The position numbers and the translations under genes are program-made. Positions 16,119-25,475 of a stretch of 64,000 nucleotides of DNA are shown here, in pieces; the stretch's first letter is position 1; the number at the start of each line of letters is the position of its first letter. Origin of the DNA: Cryobacterium sp. PH31-L1 (lineage in GTDB: Bacteria > Actinomycetota > Actinomycetes > Actinomycetales > Microbacteriaceae); NCBI RefSeq assembly GCF_030063145.1, contig NZ_JASISM010000001.1:248001-312000 (forward strand), written 5' to 3'. The notes beneath the pieces were generated by a model, which was not told the DNA's origin, did no database searches, and was given only the letters and a program-made list of their open reading frames with translations.

Positions 16119-17543
16119 ATGAGCCTCGACACGCGCACCACCCGAACCGGCCCAGTGCCCGCGCGCACCCGGCGCGGCGCGCCCCGCCACCCGGCTTACA
16201 AAAAGCGGATGCGCCTGGCCGACAGCCTGCAGATCCTCTGCGTCGCATCGGTCGCCATCGTCATCGCCATCTTTCTCGCCGACGGGGGAGCCGCCAAATT
16301 CTCCTCTCCGGCCGACGCGTTCACCTCCCTCGGAATTGTCGCCGGGCTGGTCGGAACCGACCTGCTGCTCCTGATGCTCGTGTTGGCCGCGCGGCTGCCC
16401 CCGATCGACCGCGCTTTCGGGCACGACCAAGCAATGGCCGTGCACCAGTCGCTCGGCAAGCCGGCCCTCTATCTCATCCTCGGCCATGCGGCCCTGCTCA
16501 TCACCGGCTATGCGCTGGCCGAAAACGTGAACGTGTTCGTCGAAGTCTGGAACATGTTTACGACCCTGCCCGACATGCCGCTGGCCTTCCTTGGCCTCGC
16601 GCTCATGATCGGCGTTGTCATCACCTCGCTAATCGTCGTGCGCCGCAAGTTTCGCTACGAGGCCTGGCATGCCGTGCACCTGCTCGCCTACCTCTCGGTG
16701 CTGGTCGCCATCCCGCACCAGCTAAGCGTCGGCAACCTGCTCAGTGAGGGCACCATCGCCCGCTACTACTGGCTCGCCCTCTACGTGGCCGTTGCCGGCT
16801 CCATTATCGTGTTTCGGTTTCTGCTGCCGGTCACCCGGTCGCTGCGCCACCGCCTCGTGGTGGACCGGGTCGACGCCGTGGCTCCGGGCGTGGTCTCCAT
16901 AACACTGACCGGGCGGCAGCTGGACAGACTCCGGGCGACCTCCGGGCAGTTCTTCGTCTGGCGGTTCTGGGCCCAGGGGCTCTGGTGGCAGGCGCACCCC
17001 TTTTCCCTGTCGTCAGCGCCGAGCGAGCGCGGACTGCGCATCACGGTTCGCGGTCTCGGCGATGCCTCGCAGCAGCTTCCCCAGCTGAAGCGCGGCACCC
17101 GGGTGAGCTTCGAAGGCCCGTACGGGCTCTTCACCGAGAACGCTCGCACGTCGCCCCGCGTCGTGCTGATCGCCGCCGGCATCGGCGTCGCCCCCATCCG
17201 CTCGCTGCTGGAAACGGTGTCGTTCGCGCCCGGCAACGCCACGGTGCTGCTGCGCTCCCACAGCGTCGGCGACACCTACCTGGTGGACGAGGTGACCGAC
17301 CTGTGCCGGGCACGCGGAGCTGAACTGCGCATCATCGCCGGCAAACGTCCCAAGGGAGTGAACACCTGGCTGCCAGCGGATGCCGCCCGCGCCGGCATCA
17401 CCCTGCGCAAGATCGTGCCCGAACTGCTCCACTCCGATATATACATCTGCGGTCCCCGCCCGTGGACCGACGCCGTTGTGCGCGACGCCCGCGCCGGCGG
17501 GGTCCCCAAGAAGCAGATCCACTACGAAAGGTTTGACTGGTGA
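16119..17543 (+). CDS. Ferric reductase-like transmembrane flavin oxidoreductase
   Basis: The 474-residue product has a six-helix ferric-reductase-like domain (about residues 35-240), with histidines in the helix segments AVHQSL, ILGHAAL, AWHAVHLL and IPHQL that could bind two hemes. It then has a cytosolic FAD/NAD module: a flavin-site HPFSLSS near 295, a GPYG motif near 335, and an NAD-binding AAGIGVAPIRSLLE near 350, ending with CGPRPW. It should carry electrons from NAD(P)H across the membrane. It is translationally coupled (GTGA) to an FMN-binding protein and followed by apbE, so the outer acceptor is probably that FMN protein rather than only iron. Confidence 0.9.
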   Translation: MSLDTRTTRTGPVPARTRRGAPRHPAYKKRMRLADSLQILCVASVAIVIAIFLADGGAAKFSSPADAFTSLGIVAGLVGTDLLLLMLVLAARLPPIDRAFGHDQAMAVHQSLGKPALYLILGHAALLITGYALAENVNVFVEVWNMFTTLPDMPLAFLGLALMIGVVITSLIVVRRKFRYEAWHAVHLLAYLSVLVAIPHQLSVGNLLSEGTIARYYWLALYVAVAGSIIVFRFLLPVTRSLRHRLVVDRVDAVAPGVVSITLTGRQLDRLRATSGQFFVWRFWAQGLWWQAHPFSLSSAPSERGLRITVRGLGDASQQLPQLKRGTRVSFEGPYGLFTENARTSPRVVLIAAGIGVAPIRSLLETVSFAPGNATVLLRSHSVGDTYLVDEVTDLCRARGAELRIIAGKRPKGVNTWLPADAARAGITLRKIVPELLHSDIYICGPRPWTDAVVRDARAGGVPKKQIHYERFDW

Positions 17544-18175
17544 GAGCACGCGCCGTAGCAGTGGCCGCACTGGCCTCCGTCTCGATCGTCGGAATCGGCT
17601 GGCAGCTCGGCTCGCAGGCCATTGACGCCTCGCAGAGCCTGACCGCGTCCACCGGTACGGGCGCCGCCACCGCTGCCAACGCCGCAACGGATGCAGCCGC
17701 ACAGGCCCAAGCGACCGCCAAGGCGGCCGCCGACGCTGCGGCCACCGCCCAAGCCCAGGCCGACGCCGCCAACACCGCTGCCTCGGCGAAGGCAGCAGCG
17801 GATGCAGCGGCAGCAGCAACAGTCGCAGCCGACGCGGCCGCGACAGCCAATGCCGCCGCAGCGGCCGCCGCAGCCACCGCTGCGACCGCCTCGTCGCAAT
17901 CGGGAACCTTCACCGGCTCGGTCGTCGCCACCCAGTTCGGCAACATGCAGGTGTCCGTGACGATCGCCAACGGGGCGATCACCGAGGTCACCCCGCTGCA
18001 GCTGACCAACCGTGGCGGCCGATCGGTTGCCATCAGCAACCAGGCCGCGCCGATCTTGCGTTCCGAGGTACTCGCTGCCCAGTCAGCGAGCGTGCAAAAC
18101 GTGAGTGGCGCGACCTATACGACCGACGGCTACCTGCGGTCGCTGCAGTCGGCCCTCGATACGGCCGGGTTTTAG
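17540..18175 (+). CDS. FMN-binding domain protein with an Ala-rich stalk
   Basis: The 211-residue protein starts with a membrane helix or uncleaved signal (about residues 5-25), continues through an extremely Ala-rich segment of about 85 residues (35-119) that is probably a long helix, and ends in an FMN_bind domain (about 120-211). The flavinylation motif SGAT is at residues 189-192, with Thr192 the likely FMN attachment site; the Asp usually found three residues before the Ser is Gln here. The stalk could hold the flavin away from the membrane, in the cell wall. The gene overlaps the upstream reductase and lies just before apbE, which would load the FMN. Confidence 0.88.
   Translation: MRARAVAVAALASVSIVGIGWQLGSQAIDASQSLTASTGTGAATAANAATDAAAQAQATAKAAADAAATAQAQADAANTAASAKAAADAAAAATVAADAAATANAAAAAAAATAATASSQSGTFTGSVVATQFGNMQVSVTIANGAITEVTPLQLTNRGGRSVAISNQAAPILRSEVLAAQSASVQNVSGATYTTDGYLRSLQSALDTAGF
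17641..17898 (+). repeat. Low-complexity Ala-codon tract
   Basis: This stretch inside the FMN-binding gene is a degenerate GCC/GCA/GCG series with interspersed Asp, Thr, Gln and Asn codons. It encodes units such as AADAAATA repeated with variation. It is likely to vary in length between strains by slippage or recombination. Confidence 0.7.
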
Positions 18176-18176
18176 G

Positions 18177-19028
18177 GTGCCGACTGTGCACCGCAATTTC
18201 GAGCGGATGCCCGCGCTCACCTTCGCAACCATGGGCACGGTCGTGAGTATGCGACTCGGCGATTCCGCTGCCGACGCCGGAGCTGTTGACCTGGTCGAGA
18301 CGGTCTTTCAGCGCTGGGATCAGCAATTCAGCCTCTACCGAGACGACTCGGAGTTGTCTCGGGTTGCGCGCGGGGACATCCGTTTGACCGACGCGAGTGA
18401 GAGGCTGCGAAGCTGTTACGCCGTCGCTCTGGACTGGCGGGATCGTACCCGGGGCGTGTTCACGCCGCATCGTGCGGATGGCGTGATCGACCTTTCCGGG
18501 GTGGTCAAGGCGCTCGCCATCGTCGAAGCCGGGGCTGCCCTGACCGCGAGCGGCGTCGCCGACTGGTCGATCAACGCGGGCGGTGACGTGCTGGTCAGCG
18601 GTCAGCCGGGCGATCGATTTGAGGTGTGGGAGTCCGCCGACAGTGCGATGCCGGCCGGGCATCGAGTGGCGGCGCCGGCCGCGGTGACCGAGCTCCCCGA
18701 ATGGGTCGTGGCGATCGTCGATCCATTCGATCGTGGCGCGGTGATTGCGAGCGCGCCGCTACGGCATCCGCTTCGAGCTGTGGCCACCTCGGGAAGCGCC
18801 GAACGTGGCGAGCACATCTGGACGGCGCTGAACGGCGAGCCGTCCCCGTTTCGCCAAGTGAGCGTTTTTGCCGCCGATATCGTCACCGCCGACGTGCTCG
18901 CGACGGCGATCGTGGCCGGCGGCGAGGCGACGCTGAACGAGATGACCGAGCGCTTCGCCATCGATGTCCTCGCCGTATTGCGTGACGGCCAGTTACTCGC
19001 GACGCCGGGGCTGCGCCGGGCCGAATAG
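18177..19028 (+). CDS. apbE: FAD:protein FMN transferase (ApbE)
   Basis: ApbE attaches FMN from FAD to a Thr or Ser of target proteins. The 283-residue product shows the family motifs: ATMGTVVSMRL near the N-terminus, DLSGVVKALAI (usually DLGGIAKG), SINAGGDV, the ATSGSAERGEHIW substrate/metal segment, and the Asp-Ala-x-ATA-like DVLATAIV. No lipoprotein signal is visible, so it may act in the cytoplasm. Start choices are GTG 18177, GTG 18186 or ATG 18210; the first lies one base after the upstream stop. It directly follows its probable substrate. Confidence 0.9.
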   Translation: MPTVHRNFERMPALTFATMGTVVSMRLGDSAADAGAVDLVETVFQRWDQQFSLYRDDSELSRVARGDIRLTDASERLRSCYAVALDWRDRTRGVFTPHRADGVIDLSGVVKALAIVEAGAALTASGVADWSINAGGDVLVSGQPGDRFEVWESADSAMPAGHRVAAPAAVTELPEWVVAIVDPFDRGAVIASAPLRHPLRAVATSGSAERGEHIWTALNGEPSPFRQVSVFAADIVTADVLATAIVAGGEATLNEMTERFAIDVLAVLRDGQLLATPGLRRAE

Positions 19029-19041
19029 AAAGAGAATTCCC

Positions 19042-19686
19042 ATGACGGACATCGTTATCATCGGCAGCGGCAACATGGCTCGCGGCATCGACACCCGTGC
19101 AGTGGCGGCCGGCCGCAGCGTGCAGATTCTCGGTCAGGACCTGCCCAAGGCGGTGGCGCTTGCTGCCGAGCTCGGGGCATCCGTGACCAGCGGTCCGGTC
19201 GACTTCGCTGCCGTCGATGGCGACATCGTTGTGCTCGCCGTTCCCTACGACGCGGCCCGCGCCCTCGTGACCGGCTATGGCGCGGCCCTCGCCGGCAAGA
19301 CCGTGATCGACATCACCAACCCGGTCGACTTCACGACCTTCGACTCGCTCATCGTTGCCCCCGGAACGTCAGCGGCCGAAGAGCTCGCCAAGCTCGCCGC
19401 CCACGGCGTCAACATCGTCAAGGCGTTCAACACGACCTTCGCCGGCAAGCTCGTCACCGGATCAGTCGGCGGCCAGCAGCTCGATGTGTTCGTCGCGAGT
19501 GACTCCGACACGGCCAAAGCCGCCGTGGAGTCGTTCGTCACCGACGCCGGACTCCACCCGATCGATGTCGGACCGCTGCGTCGCGCCCGCGAGCTCGAGG
19601 GCTTCCTGCTGCTCATCATGACCCTGCAGGTCAACCCGGCACACGCCTCGTACAACTGGAACACTGGCCTCAAGGTGCTCGCCTAG
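19042..19686 (+). CDS. NADPH-dependent F420 reductase-like oxidoreductase
   Basis: The 214-residue protein is a single Rossmann domain beginning with the dinucleotide motif IIGSGNMARGI, followed by VLAVPYDAA and DITNPVD segments and a C-terminal helix. This fits the NADP oxidoreductase coenzyme F420-dependent family (NPD1), which often acts on F420 or as a general reductase. ATG 19042 is preceded by AAAGAGAA. It lies 13 bases after apbE, so it may belong to the same operon, but a link to flavin transfer is unproven. Confidence 0.82.
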   Translation: MTDIVIIGSGNMARGIDTRAVAAGRSVQILGQDLPKAVALAAELGASVTSGPVDFAAVDGDIVVLAVPYDAARALVTGYGAALAGKTVIDITNPVDFTTFDSLIVAPGTSAAEELAKLAAHGVNIVKAFNTTFAGKLVTGSVGGQQLDVFVASDSDTAKAAVESFVTDAGLHPIDVGPLRRARELEGFLLLIMTLQVNPAHASYNWNTGLKVLA

Positions 19687-19850
19687 GCAGTAGCAGCGAG
19701 GCGCAGGTTGGCTCGCTCGGCGCATGGTCACACGTAAGCCCGGGGAGCACACCTGCGCCCGGCACCGCCCGCCCGGGCCACCGGGCTGTTCGGCGCCTGC
19801 CTGCTCTTTGACGCAAATCGCCGCCGGCTAGAACCGTTGCGGTCGACAGA

Positions 19851-20261
19851 CTAGGCGGGGGTGGGCATCCGCTGGCGAGAGACGCGCTGCACGAGCGCGC
19901 CGATGGCACGCCAGCCGAGCAGGAACACGCCGAGCACGATGGTCGTGACGATCGCGAAACTGAGCTGCACTCCCTGGCCGCTGGCCAGGCGCAGCAGCAG
20001 GCCGCCAGCCACGGTGGCGATCCAGATACCGAGGCCGGTCCAGACGATCGTGCGCGGGTGACGCCAGGCACGCAGCACCAGCCAGCCGATGATCAGGCTG
20101 CCGAGGAATGGCCAGTAGGTCACGCCGATGCCGGCCAGGCTTTCGCCGTGGCTGAGGCGGCCGATCGCAGCGAAGGCCAGCACGAGGACCGCGTCGAGAA
20201 TGCCGGCGGTGCGGATTGATGATCGGGGAATGGGGCCAGCTCCGATGTGCAGTGATGCCAT
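19851..20261 (-). CDS. DUF3054 family membrane protein
   Basis: The 136-residue product has four predicted membrane helices (about residues 20-36, 45-66, 74-92 and 102-122). The helix pattern, the FAAIGRLSHGES segment after helix 1 and the TGLGIWIATVAGGLLLR helix match DUF3054. The function of this family is unknown. A TAGGCT hexamer lies exactly six bases before the ATG on the minus strand, indicating a leaderless mRNA. The 164 bases between it and the upstream convergent gene hold nothing recognisable. Confidence 0.82.
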   Translation of the reverse strand: MASLHIGAGPIPRSSIRTAGILDAVLVLAFAAIGRLSHGESLAGIGVTYWPFLGSLIIGWLVLRAWRHPRTIVWTGLGIWIATVAGGLLLRLASGQGVQLSFAIVTTIVLGVFLLGWRAIGALVQRVSRQRMPTPA

Positions 20262-20349
20262 ATTTTCAGCCTATCCACGCGATCAGGGCGTAACCCGGAG
20301 TTGCCTGTGAGCCGCAGCCGGCTTCAAGCAGCCGGCCTCAACCGCTCGA

Positions 20350-21060
20350 CTAGACGCCGCCGCCGATCAGCGCGCCGATGACGTAGGTGACTGCGAGGGC
20401 GAGAATGCCGCCGATAACAATGCGAGCGATGGCGCGCGGCTTGGGGCTGTTGCCGAGGTGGGCGCTGAGCCAGCCGGTGATGACGAGGGCCACCAGCACG
20501 GCGAAGAAGGTAGCGCCGATGCGCCACTCGGCCGGGGGTAGCAGCACGGCGAGCAGGGGGAGCGCTGCGCCGACGGTGAATGCGATAGCGGATGCGTAGG
20601 CCGCGTGCCAGGGATTCGACACGTCCTGCTCGGTGATGTGCAGCTCAACTTCGAGGTGCGCCGCGAGGGCGTCATGCTTGGTGAGCTCGATTGCCACCTG
20701 TTGGGCGGTCTGGCTGGAGAGGCCCTTGGCCTCGTAGAATCCGGCCAGTTCGGCGAGTTCCTCTTCGGGCTCGTTCTCGAGTTCCCAGGTTTCTTTGGCG
20801 ATGAGGGCGCGTTCGGAGTCGCGCTGGCTGCTCACCGACACATACTCGCCGAGGGCCATCGAAATCGCGCCAGCGAGAAGGCTCGCGACACCGGCGATGA
20901 GAATCACATTGGAATCGGTGGTCGCGGCGGCGACTCCGACGACGAGGGCGGCGACGGAGACGATGCCGTCATTCGCGCCCAGAACACCGGCGCGCAGCCA
21001 GTTCAGCCGGGAGGCGAGCCCGGCGGCGTGCGGTTCCACCGCTTGAGCAAGATCAGTCAT
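20350..21060 (-). CDS. VIT1/CCC1 family transporter
   Basis: The 236-residue protein belongs to the VIT/CCC1 iron and manganese transporter family. It has a first helix with the LGANDGIVS signature, the MALGEYVSVSSQRDSE segment that forms the metal-path start of the membrane-cytosol linker, an acidic cytosolic helix region (EEELAELAGFYEAKG), and three C-terminal helices. Plant and yeast members move Fe2+ or Mn2+ into vacuoles; bacterial ones probably export these metals. ATG 21060 is chosen, since the frame runs further upstream only to a TTG. Confidence 0.9.
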   Translation of the reverse strand: MTDLAQAVEPHAAGLASRLNWLRAGVLGANDGIVSVAALVVGVAAATTDSNVILIAGVASLLAGAISMALGEYVSVSSQRDSERALIAKETWELENEPEEELAELAGFYEAKGLSSQTAQQVAIELTKHDALAAHLEVELHITEQDVSNPWHAAYASAIAFTVGAALPLLAVLLPPAEWRIGATFFAVLVALVITGWLSAHLGNSPKPRAIARIVIGGILALAVTYVIGALIGGGV

Positions 21061-21210
21061 AGCACTAGATAAGCACTCGGTGGCGGCGTCGTCCAGCAAG
21101 GTGTGGCTAGCCTTCGCACTGGCATTTTGTGGCGGCACAGCGCCGTTTCGGGCACCCATTGTGTGCGCTGTGACGTTCAATTCACGCGATAGAGTTTCCA
21201 AGGGCCAGTA

Positions 21211-21228
21211 TGTCTTGATGTCGAGCTA
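21211..21228. promoter_or_regulatory. Candidate operator shared with icd, upstream of sucC
   Basis: TGTCTTGATGTCGAGCTA contains the core CTTGATGTCGAG, an imperfect palindrome. A closely related element, TATCTCGATGTCAAGATA, lies upstream of icd at 41743-41760. Each is about 65-85 bases before a TCA-cycle gene start. A common regulator is inferred but not identified. Confidence 0.5.
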
Positions 21229-21312
21229 ATTTGCGGCTGGACTGCTGTTACCAACAACCTCATATATCTTCACCGGCGGTGTGATCGCCAAGACGCGGAT
21301 TGGAAGAGCAGC

Positions 21313-22482
21313 GTGGATCTTTACGAGTACCAAGCGAGAGACCTCTTTGAGGAATATGGTGTGCCGGTTCTGCCGGGCATCATCGCGGACACCCCCGCCG
21401 AAGTACGTGCAGCGGCCGAGAAGCTCGGTGGCGTTGTCGTAGTCAAGGCACAGGTCAAGGTTGGCGGCCGCGGCAAGGCCGGCGGCGTCAAGGTAGCCAA
21501 GACTCCGGATGACGCCGAGGCCGCTGGTCGCGACATCCTGGGCCTCGACATCAAGGGCCACACCGTTCACCGCGTCATGGTGGCGGGAGGCGCCCGCATC
21601 AAGCAGGAGTTCTACTTCTCCGTGCTGCTGGACCGGTCCAACCGCTCCTACCTGTCGCTCGCCAGCTACGAGGGTGGTGTGGAGATCGAAGTTCTCGCTG
21701 TCGAGAAGCCCGAAGCGCTCGCCTATACGGCCGTCGACCCGATGGTCGGCATCGACCTGGCTGTCGCCAAGCAGATCGCGATCGACGCCAAGTTCCCGGC
21801 CGAGCTCGTCGACAAGGTCGCCCCGGTCTTCGTCAAGCTCTATGACGTGTTCAAGGGTGAAGACGCGACCCTGGTCGAGGTCAACCCGCTCGTCCTCACC
21901 GAAGAGGGCGACATCATCGCGCTCGACGGCAAGGTCACGATCGACGAGAACGCCGACTTCCGTCACCCCAAGCACGCCCTCCTCGAGGACGCCGCCGCGG
22001 CTGACCCGCTTGAAGCCAAGGCCAAGGCTGCCGGCCTCAACTACGTGAAGCTTGACGGTGAAGTCGGCATCATCGGCAACGGCGCTGGACTCGTCATGAG
22101 TACCCTCGACGTCGTCGCCTACGCCGGCGAGAACTTCGGCAGCGTCAAGCCGGCCAACTTCCTCGACATCGGGGGCGGAGCATCCGCTGAGGTCATGGCC
22201 GCCGGCCTCGACGTCATCCTTGGTGACCCGCAGGTCAAGAGCGTGTTCGTCAACGTCTTCGGAGGCATCACCGCGTGTGACGCCGTCGCCAAGGGCATCG
22301 TGGGCGCGCTCGCCGAGCTCGGTTCGAGCGCCAACAAGCCGCTCGTGGTACGCCTCGACGGCAACAACGTCCAGGAGGGTCGTCGCATCCTCGCCGAGGC
22401 GAACCACCCGCTCGTAACACTGGCCGCCACCATGGACGAGGGCGCCGCCAAGGCTGCCGAACTCGCCCACGCAGCGAAGTAA
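21313..22482 (+). CDS. sucC: Succinyl-CoA ligase (ADP-forming) beta subunit
   Basis: SucC forms the ATP-grasp half of succinyl-CoA synthetase, which makes ATP or GTP from succinyl-CoA in the TCA cycle. The 389-residue product has the usual length and motifs: [19 protein letters not shown] at the start, the [10 protein letters not shown] nucleotide site near residue 52, the acidic [11 protein letters not shown] near 193, and [12 protein letters not shown] near the C-terminal CoA-ligase domain. The GTG start is supported by GGAAG six bases before it. sucD follows after 13 bases. Confidence 0.97.
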   Translation: MDLYEYQARDLFEEYGVPVLPGIIADTPAEVRAAAEKLGGVVVVKAQVKVGGRGKAGGVKVAKTPDDAEAAGRDILGLDIKGHTVHRVMVAGGARIKQEFYFSVLLDRSNRSYLSLASYEGGVEIEVLAVEKPEALAYTAVDPMVGIDLAVAKQIAIDAKFPAELVDKVAPVFVKLYDVFKGEDATLVEVNPLVLTEEGDIIALDGKVTIDENADFRHPKHALLEDAAAADPLEAKAKAAGLNYVKLDGEVGIIGNGAGLVMSTLDVVAYAGENFGSVKPANFLDIGGGASAEVMAAGLDVILGDPQVKSVFVNVFGGITACDAVAKGIVGALAELGSSANKPLVVRLDGNNVQEGRRILAEANHPLVTLAATMDEGAAKAAELAHAAK

Positions 22483-22495
22483 GGGACAACCAAGC

Positions 22496-23383
22496 ATGTC
22501 AATCTTCCTCAACAAAGACTCCAAGGTCATCGTTCAGGGCATCACCGGAGGTGAGGGCACCAAGCACACCGCCCTCATGCTCAAGGCCGGTACCCAGGTC
22601 GTCGGTGGCGTCAACGCCCGCAAGGCCGGCACCACTGTCGTGCACGGAGACGTCGAACTGCCCGTCTTCGGCACGGTCGCCGAGGCCGTCGCCAAGACCG
22701 GCGCCGACGTGTCGATCATCTTCGTTCCTCCGGTATTCACCAAGGACGCCGTCATCGAAGCGATCGACGCCGAGATTCCGCTGCTCGTCATCATCACCGA
22801 GGGTGTTCCGGTGCAGGACTCGGCCGAGTTCTGGGCCTACGCCATCAAAAAGGGCAACAAGACCCGCATCATCGGTCCGAACTGCCCCGGCATCATCACG
22901 CCCGGTGAAGCACTCGTCGGCATCACACCGGCCAACATCACCGTCAAGGGCCCGGTCGGACTCGTCTCCAAGTCGGGCACCCTGACCTACCAGATGATGT
23001 ACGAACTGCGCGACCTGGGCTTCTCGACCGCGATCGGCATCGGTGGCGACCCCATCATCGGGACCACGCACATCGATGCACTGGAAGCCTTCGAGAACGA
23101 CCCGGAGACGCTCGCCATCGTCATGATCGGCGAAATTGGCGGCGACGCTGAAGAGAAGGCCGCCGAGTACATCAAGGCACACGTCACGAAGCCGGTCATC
23201 GGCTACGTGGCCGGTTTCACCGCCCCCGAGGGTAAGACCATGGGCCACGCCGGCGCCATCGTCTCAGACGGAGCCGGAACCGCCCAGGGCAAGAAGGAGG
23301 CCCTCGAGGCCGCTGGAGTCAAGGTCGGCAAGACGCCGAGCGAGGCTGCGACCCTGCTGCGCGAGGCACTCGCCGCACTGTAA
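22496..23383 (+). CDS. sucD: Succinyl-CoA ligase (ADP-forming) alpha subunit
   Basis: SucD binds CoA and carries the phosphorylated histidine of succinyl-CoA synthetase. In this 295-residue protein the active histidine is in [11 protein letters not shown] near residue 248, the CoA site begins with [12 protein letters not shown] near residue 14, and the [12 protein letters not shown] motif is near 122. ATG 22496 has an AGGGA ribosome site. It is followed by a clear terminator, so sucCD forms a two-gene operon. Confidence 0.97.
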   Translation: MSIFLNKDSKVIVQGITGGEGTKHTALMLKAGTQVVGGVNARKAGTTVVHGDVELPVFGTVAEAVAKTGADVSIIFVPPVFTKDAVIEAIDAEIPLLVIITEGVPVQDSAEFWAYAIKKGNKTRIIGPNCPGIITPGEALVGITPANITVKGPVGLVSKSGTLTYQMMYELRDLGFSTAIGIGGDPIIGTTHIDALEAFENDPETLAIVMIGEIGGDAEEKAAEYIKAHVTKPVIGYVAGFTAPEGKTMGHAGAIVSDGAGTAQGKKEALEAAGVKVGKTPSEAATLLREALAAL

Positions 23384-23394
23384 TTCGCTCGCCG

Positions 23395-23428
23395 GAAGGG
23401 GCTCGCCGAAACGTCGGCGGGCCCTTTT
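23395..23428 (+). terminator. Rho-independent terminator after sucCD
   Basis: A GGGCTCGCCGA / TCGGCGGGCCC stem with one T-G mismatch and an AACG loop is followed by seven T. It starts 12 bases after the sucD stop. The rest of the gap to 23623 carries an inverted pair GCGGATATT (23453) / AATATCCGC (23530) but no gene. Confidence 0.9.
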
Positions 23429-23623
23429 TTTGCGCGCGTGGCGTTCCAATCTGCGGATATTTCAGCGGATGACCGAGGCGGGCCGCGTGACGACGCTGCG
23501 GTCCGCGCGCGCCCGAGCCGCGACGGCAGAATATCCGCCGTTATGAACGGAGGCCGGGGCAAAAGCTCAGCGTGGGCGCGTGCTGGTGAGCATAGTCGGC
23601 CGGGCGATATAGGCTCGCAACGG

Positions 23624-24871
23624 ATGAACCGCATAACGACAGCCCTGCTCGCCGCTCTCGAGGCTCTACTTGTTGTCGCCATTGGCATCGGCATTGCCAT
23701 GGTGCCGCTCACCGTACTCTGGGCCGCCCATTTCGGCCTGTCGGTGGAATGGTTCGTGTTCTGGCGGGCGGCCGCCGATATCTGGCTGCTCGGCAACGGC
23801 GTCGACCTCACGGTGCAGCTCGGCCCCGATGTGGCCGCAGCCCTCGGCCTGGCCGGAGCCGACACTCCCTTCCTCATCTCGGTCGTGCCGCTTGGTTTCG
23901 CCATGCTGAGCGTGCTCATGGGCGTGCACACCGGTCGGCGAGCGGCCGAAACCCCGCACCGCTGGACCGGCGTCGGCGTGGCCGTCGGCACGTATGCCAT
24001 TCTGGCCGCGCTCGTGACCCTGTCCGCCGTGTCGAAAACGGTTGCACCCAACCAACTGCAGGGGCTTCTGCTGCCGACGCTCGTCTATGCCGCCGGAGTT
24101 CTGGTGGGGGCCGAACTGGGGCGGCGCAAGACTGCGGGGGTCGTGGAAGGTCTGGACCGCGTGAGCCGCGGCATCCGTTCGTGGTACCAGCGCATGCCGC
24201 AAACCACTCGCACCGTCATCGAGGGCGCCCTGCGCGGCGGAACTGCGGCCGCCGCCGGCGTGCTCATCGTGTCGGCCGTGGCCGTGACCGTGCTCATCGC
24301 CCTCAACTACGCCACCATCATCGGGCTCTACGAGGCGGTGCAGGCCGGCGTTTTCGGCGGTGCCACCATCACGCTGGCCCAGCTCGCCCTCATTCCCAAC
24401 CTCGTGATCTGGGCCGCCGCCTGGTTCGTCGGTCCCGGCATCGCGCTCGGCGTCGGCACCACCGTCTCGCCGATCGGCACAGTGGTTGGCACCCTCCCCG
24501 GCCTGCCGCTGTTCGGTGCGCTGCCGCAGGGCACCCCGGCCTACGGCTTTCTCGGGCTGCTAGTGCCCGTGCTCCTGGGCTTTATCCTCGCCGTCGTGAC
24601 CCGGCAATTTCTTGACCGTCGGGGAGCGCCAGAGCGCACCATCCTCGAGCACATGCTCACCGGACTCGGCATGGGCGTTGTCGGTGGGGCGCTCCTCGGT
24701 CTGCTGGCCTGGTGGTCGGCGGGCGCCATAGGCCCCGGTCGCCTCACCCTGGTCGGGCCAAATCCGCTGCTCGTCGGCGCCCTCGCGGCAGCCGAAATCG
24801 GCGTTGCAGCGGCCCTCGGTATGCTGGCCGGCCGTGTTCGGCTCCCCTCGGTGCGTGCCGCCAAACGGTAA
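23624..24871 (+). CDS. DUF6350 family membrane protein
   Basis: The 415-residue product has ten or so hydrophobic helices separated by short loops, with one charged loop (about residues 165-195) rich in Arg and Thr. It fits the actinobacterial DUF6350 family, usually found just before purN as here, whose members have been linked to the cell-division factor PerM. That role is inferred from family and context only. ATG 23624 is chosen; ATG 23543 in the same frame would add 27 polar residues. Confidence 0.78.
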   Translation: MNRITTALLAALEALLVVAIGIGIAMVPLTVLWAAHFGLSVEWFVFWRAAADIWLLGNGVDLTVQLGPDVAAALGLAGADTPFLISVVPLGFAMLSVLMGVHTGRRAAETPHRWTGVGVAVGTYAILAALVTLSAVSKTVAPNQLQGLLLPTLVYAAGVLVGAELGRRKTAGVVEGLDRVSRGIRSWYQRMPQTTRTVIEGALRGGTAAAAGVLIVSAVAVTVLIALNYATIIGLYEAVQAGVFGGATITLAQLALIPNLVIWAAAWFVGPGIALGVGTTVSPIGTVVGTLPGLPLFGALPQGTPAYGFLGLLVPVLLGFILAVVTRQFLDRRGAPERTILEHMLTGLGMGVVGGALLGLLAWWSAGAIGPGRLTLVGPNPLLVGALAAAEIGVAAALGMLAGRVRLPSVRAAKR

Positions 24872-24881
24872 GCTCAAGACC

Positions 24882-25475
24882 GTGCTGTCTATTGTCGTCT
24901 TGATTTCCGGCGGAGGATCCAATCTGCGAGCCCTGCTGGAGGCGTCAGAAGACGCCGAGTTTCCCGCCAGAGTCGTGGCCATCGGCGCCGACCGTGACGC
25001 CGACGGCCTCGAACTCGGTGTCGAATTCGGTATCCCGGCCTTCTCCGTTCCCTTCTCGTCGTTTCCCGACCGCGCCGCCTGGGGCGACGAACTTCTCTCG
25101 CAAATTCAGCAATGGCAGCCCGACCTGGTCGTGCTCAGCGGCATGATGCGCCTGATGCCGCCGCGCGTGGTCGCCGCGCTGTCGCCGAACCTGATCAACA
25201 CCCATCCGGCTTACCTTCCCGAATTTCCGGGCGCACACGCCGTGCGTGACGCCCTCGCTGCCGGGGCCGTACAGACCGGTGCGAGCATCATCGTGGTCGA
25301 CAACGGTGTCGACGAGGGCCCCATCCTGGTACAGGAACGCGTCGACGTGCTGCCCGGCGATACCGAAACTTCCCTGCAGAATCGCATCAAGATCGTCGAA
25401 CGTCGCCTGCTCATCCAGGCCGTCCTCGACATCGCCAACGGACACATGAACCTCAAGGAGAACTCCAACGCATGA
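24882..25475 (+). CDS. purN: Phosphoribosylglycinamide formyltransferase
   Basis: PurN adds a formyl group from 10-formyl-THF to GAR in purine synthesis. The 197-residue product has the GAR-binding ISGGGSNL near residue 9, the SGMMRLMP segment, the catalytic [17 protein letters not shown] stretch (Asn and His conserved; the usual NIHPS is varied) and the [10 protein letters not shown] motif containing the catalytic Asp. The GTG start lies ten bases after the upstream gene; TAAGCT sits seven bases before it and no ribosome site is seen, so it may be leaderless. The stop overlaps purH by four bases. Confidence 0.95.
   Translation: MLSIVVLISGGGSNLRALLEASEDAEFPARVVAIGADRDADGLELGVEFGIPAFSVPFSSFPDRAAWGDELLSQIQQWQPDLVVLSGMMRLMPPRVVAALSPNLINTHPAYLPEFPGAHAVRDALAAGAVQTGASIIVVDNGVDEGPILVQERVDVLPGDTETSLQNRIKIVERRLLIQAVLDIANGHMNLKENSNA

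Noticed and set aside
17641..17898. Ice-binding (type I antifreeze-like) segment
   Set aside because: The Ala/Thr/Asp content recalls fish type I antifreeze peptides, but there is no regular 11-residue Thr spacing, and a stalk between a membrane helix and an FMN domain explains it better.
20317..20336. Terminator between DUF3054 and the VIT1-like gene
   Set aside because: GCCGGCT/AGCCGGC forms a seven-base stem only, and no T run follows on either strand.
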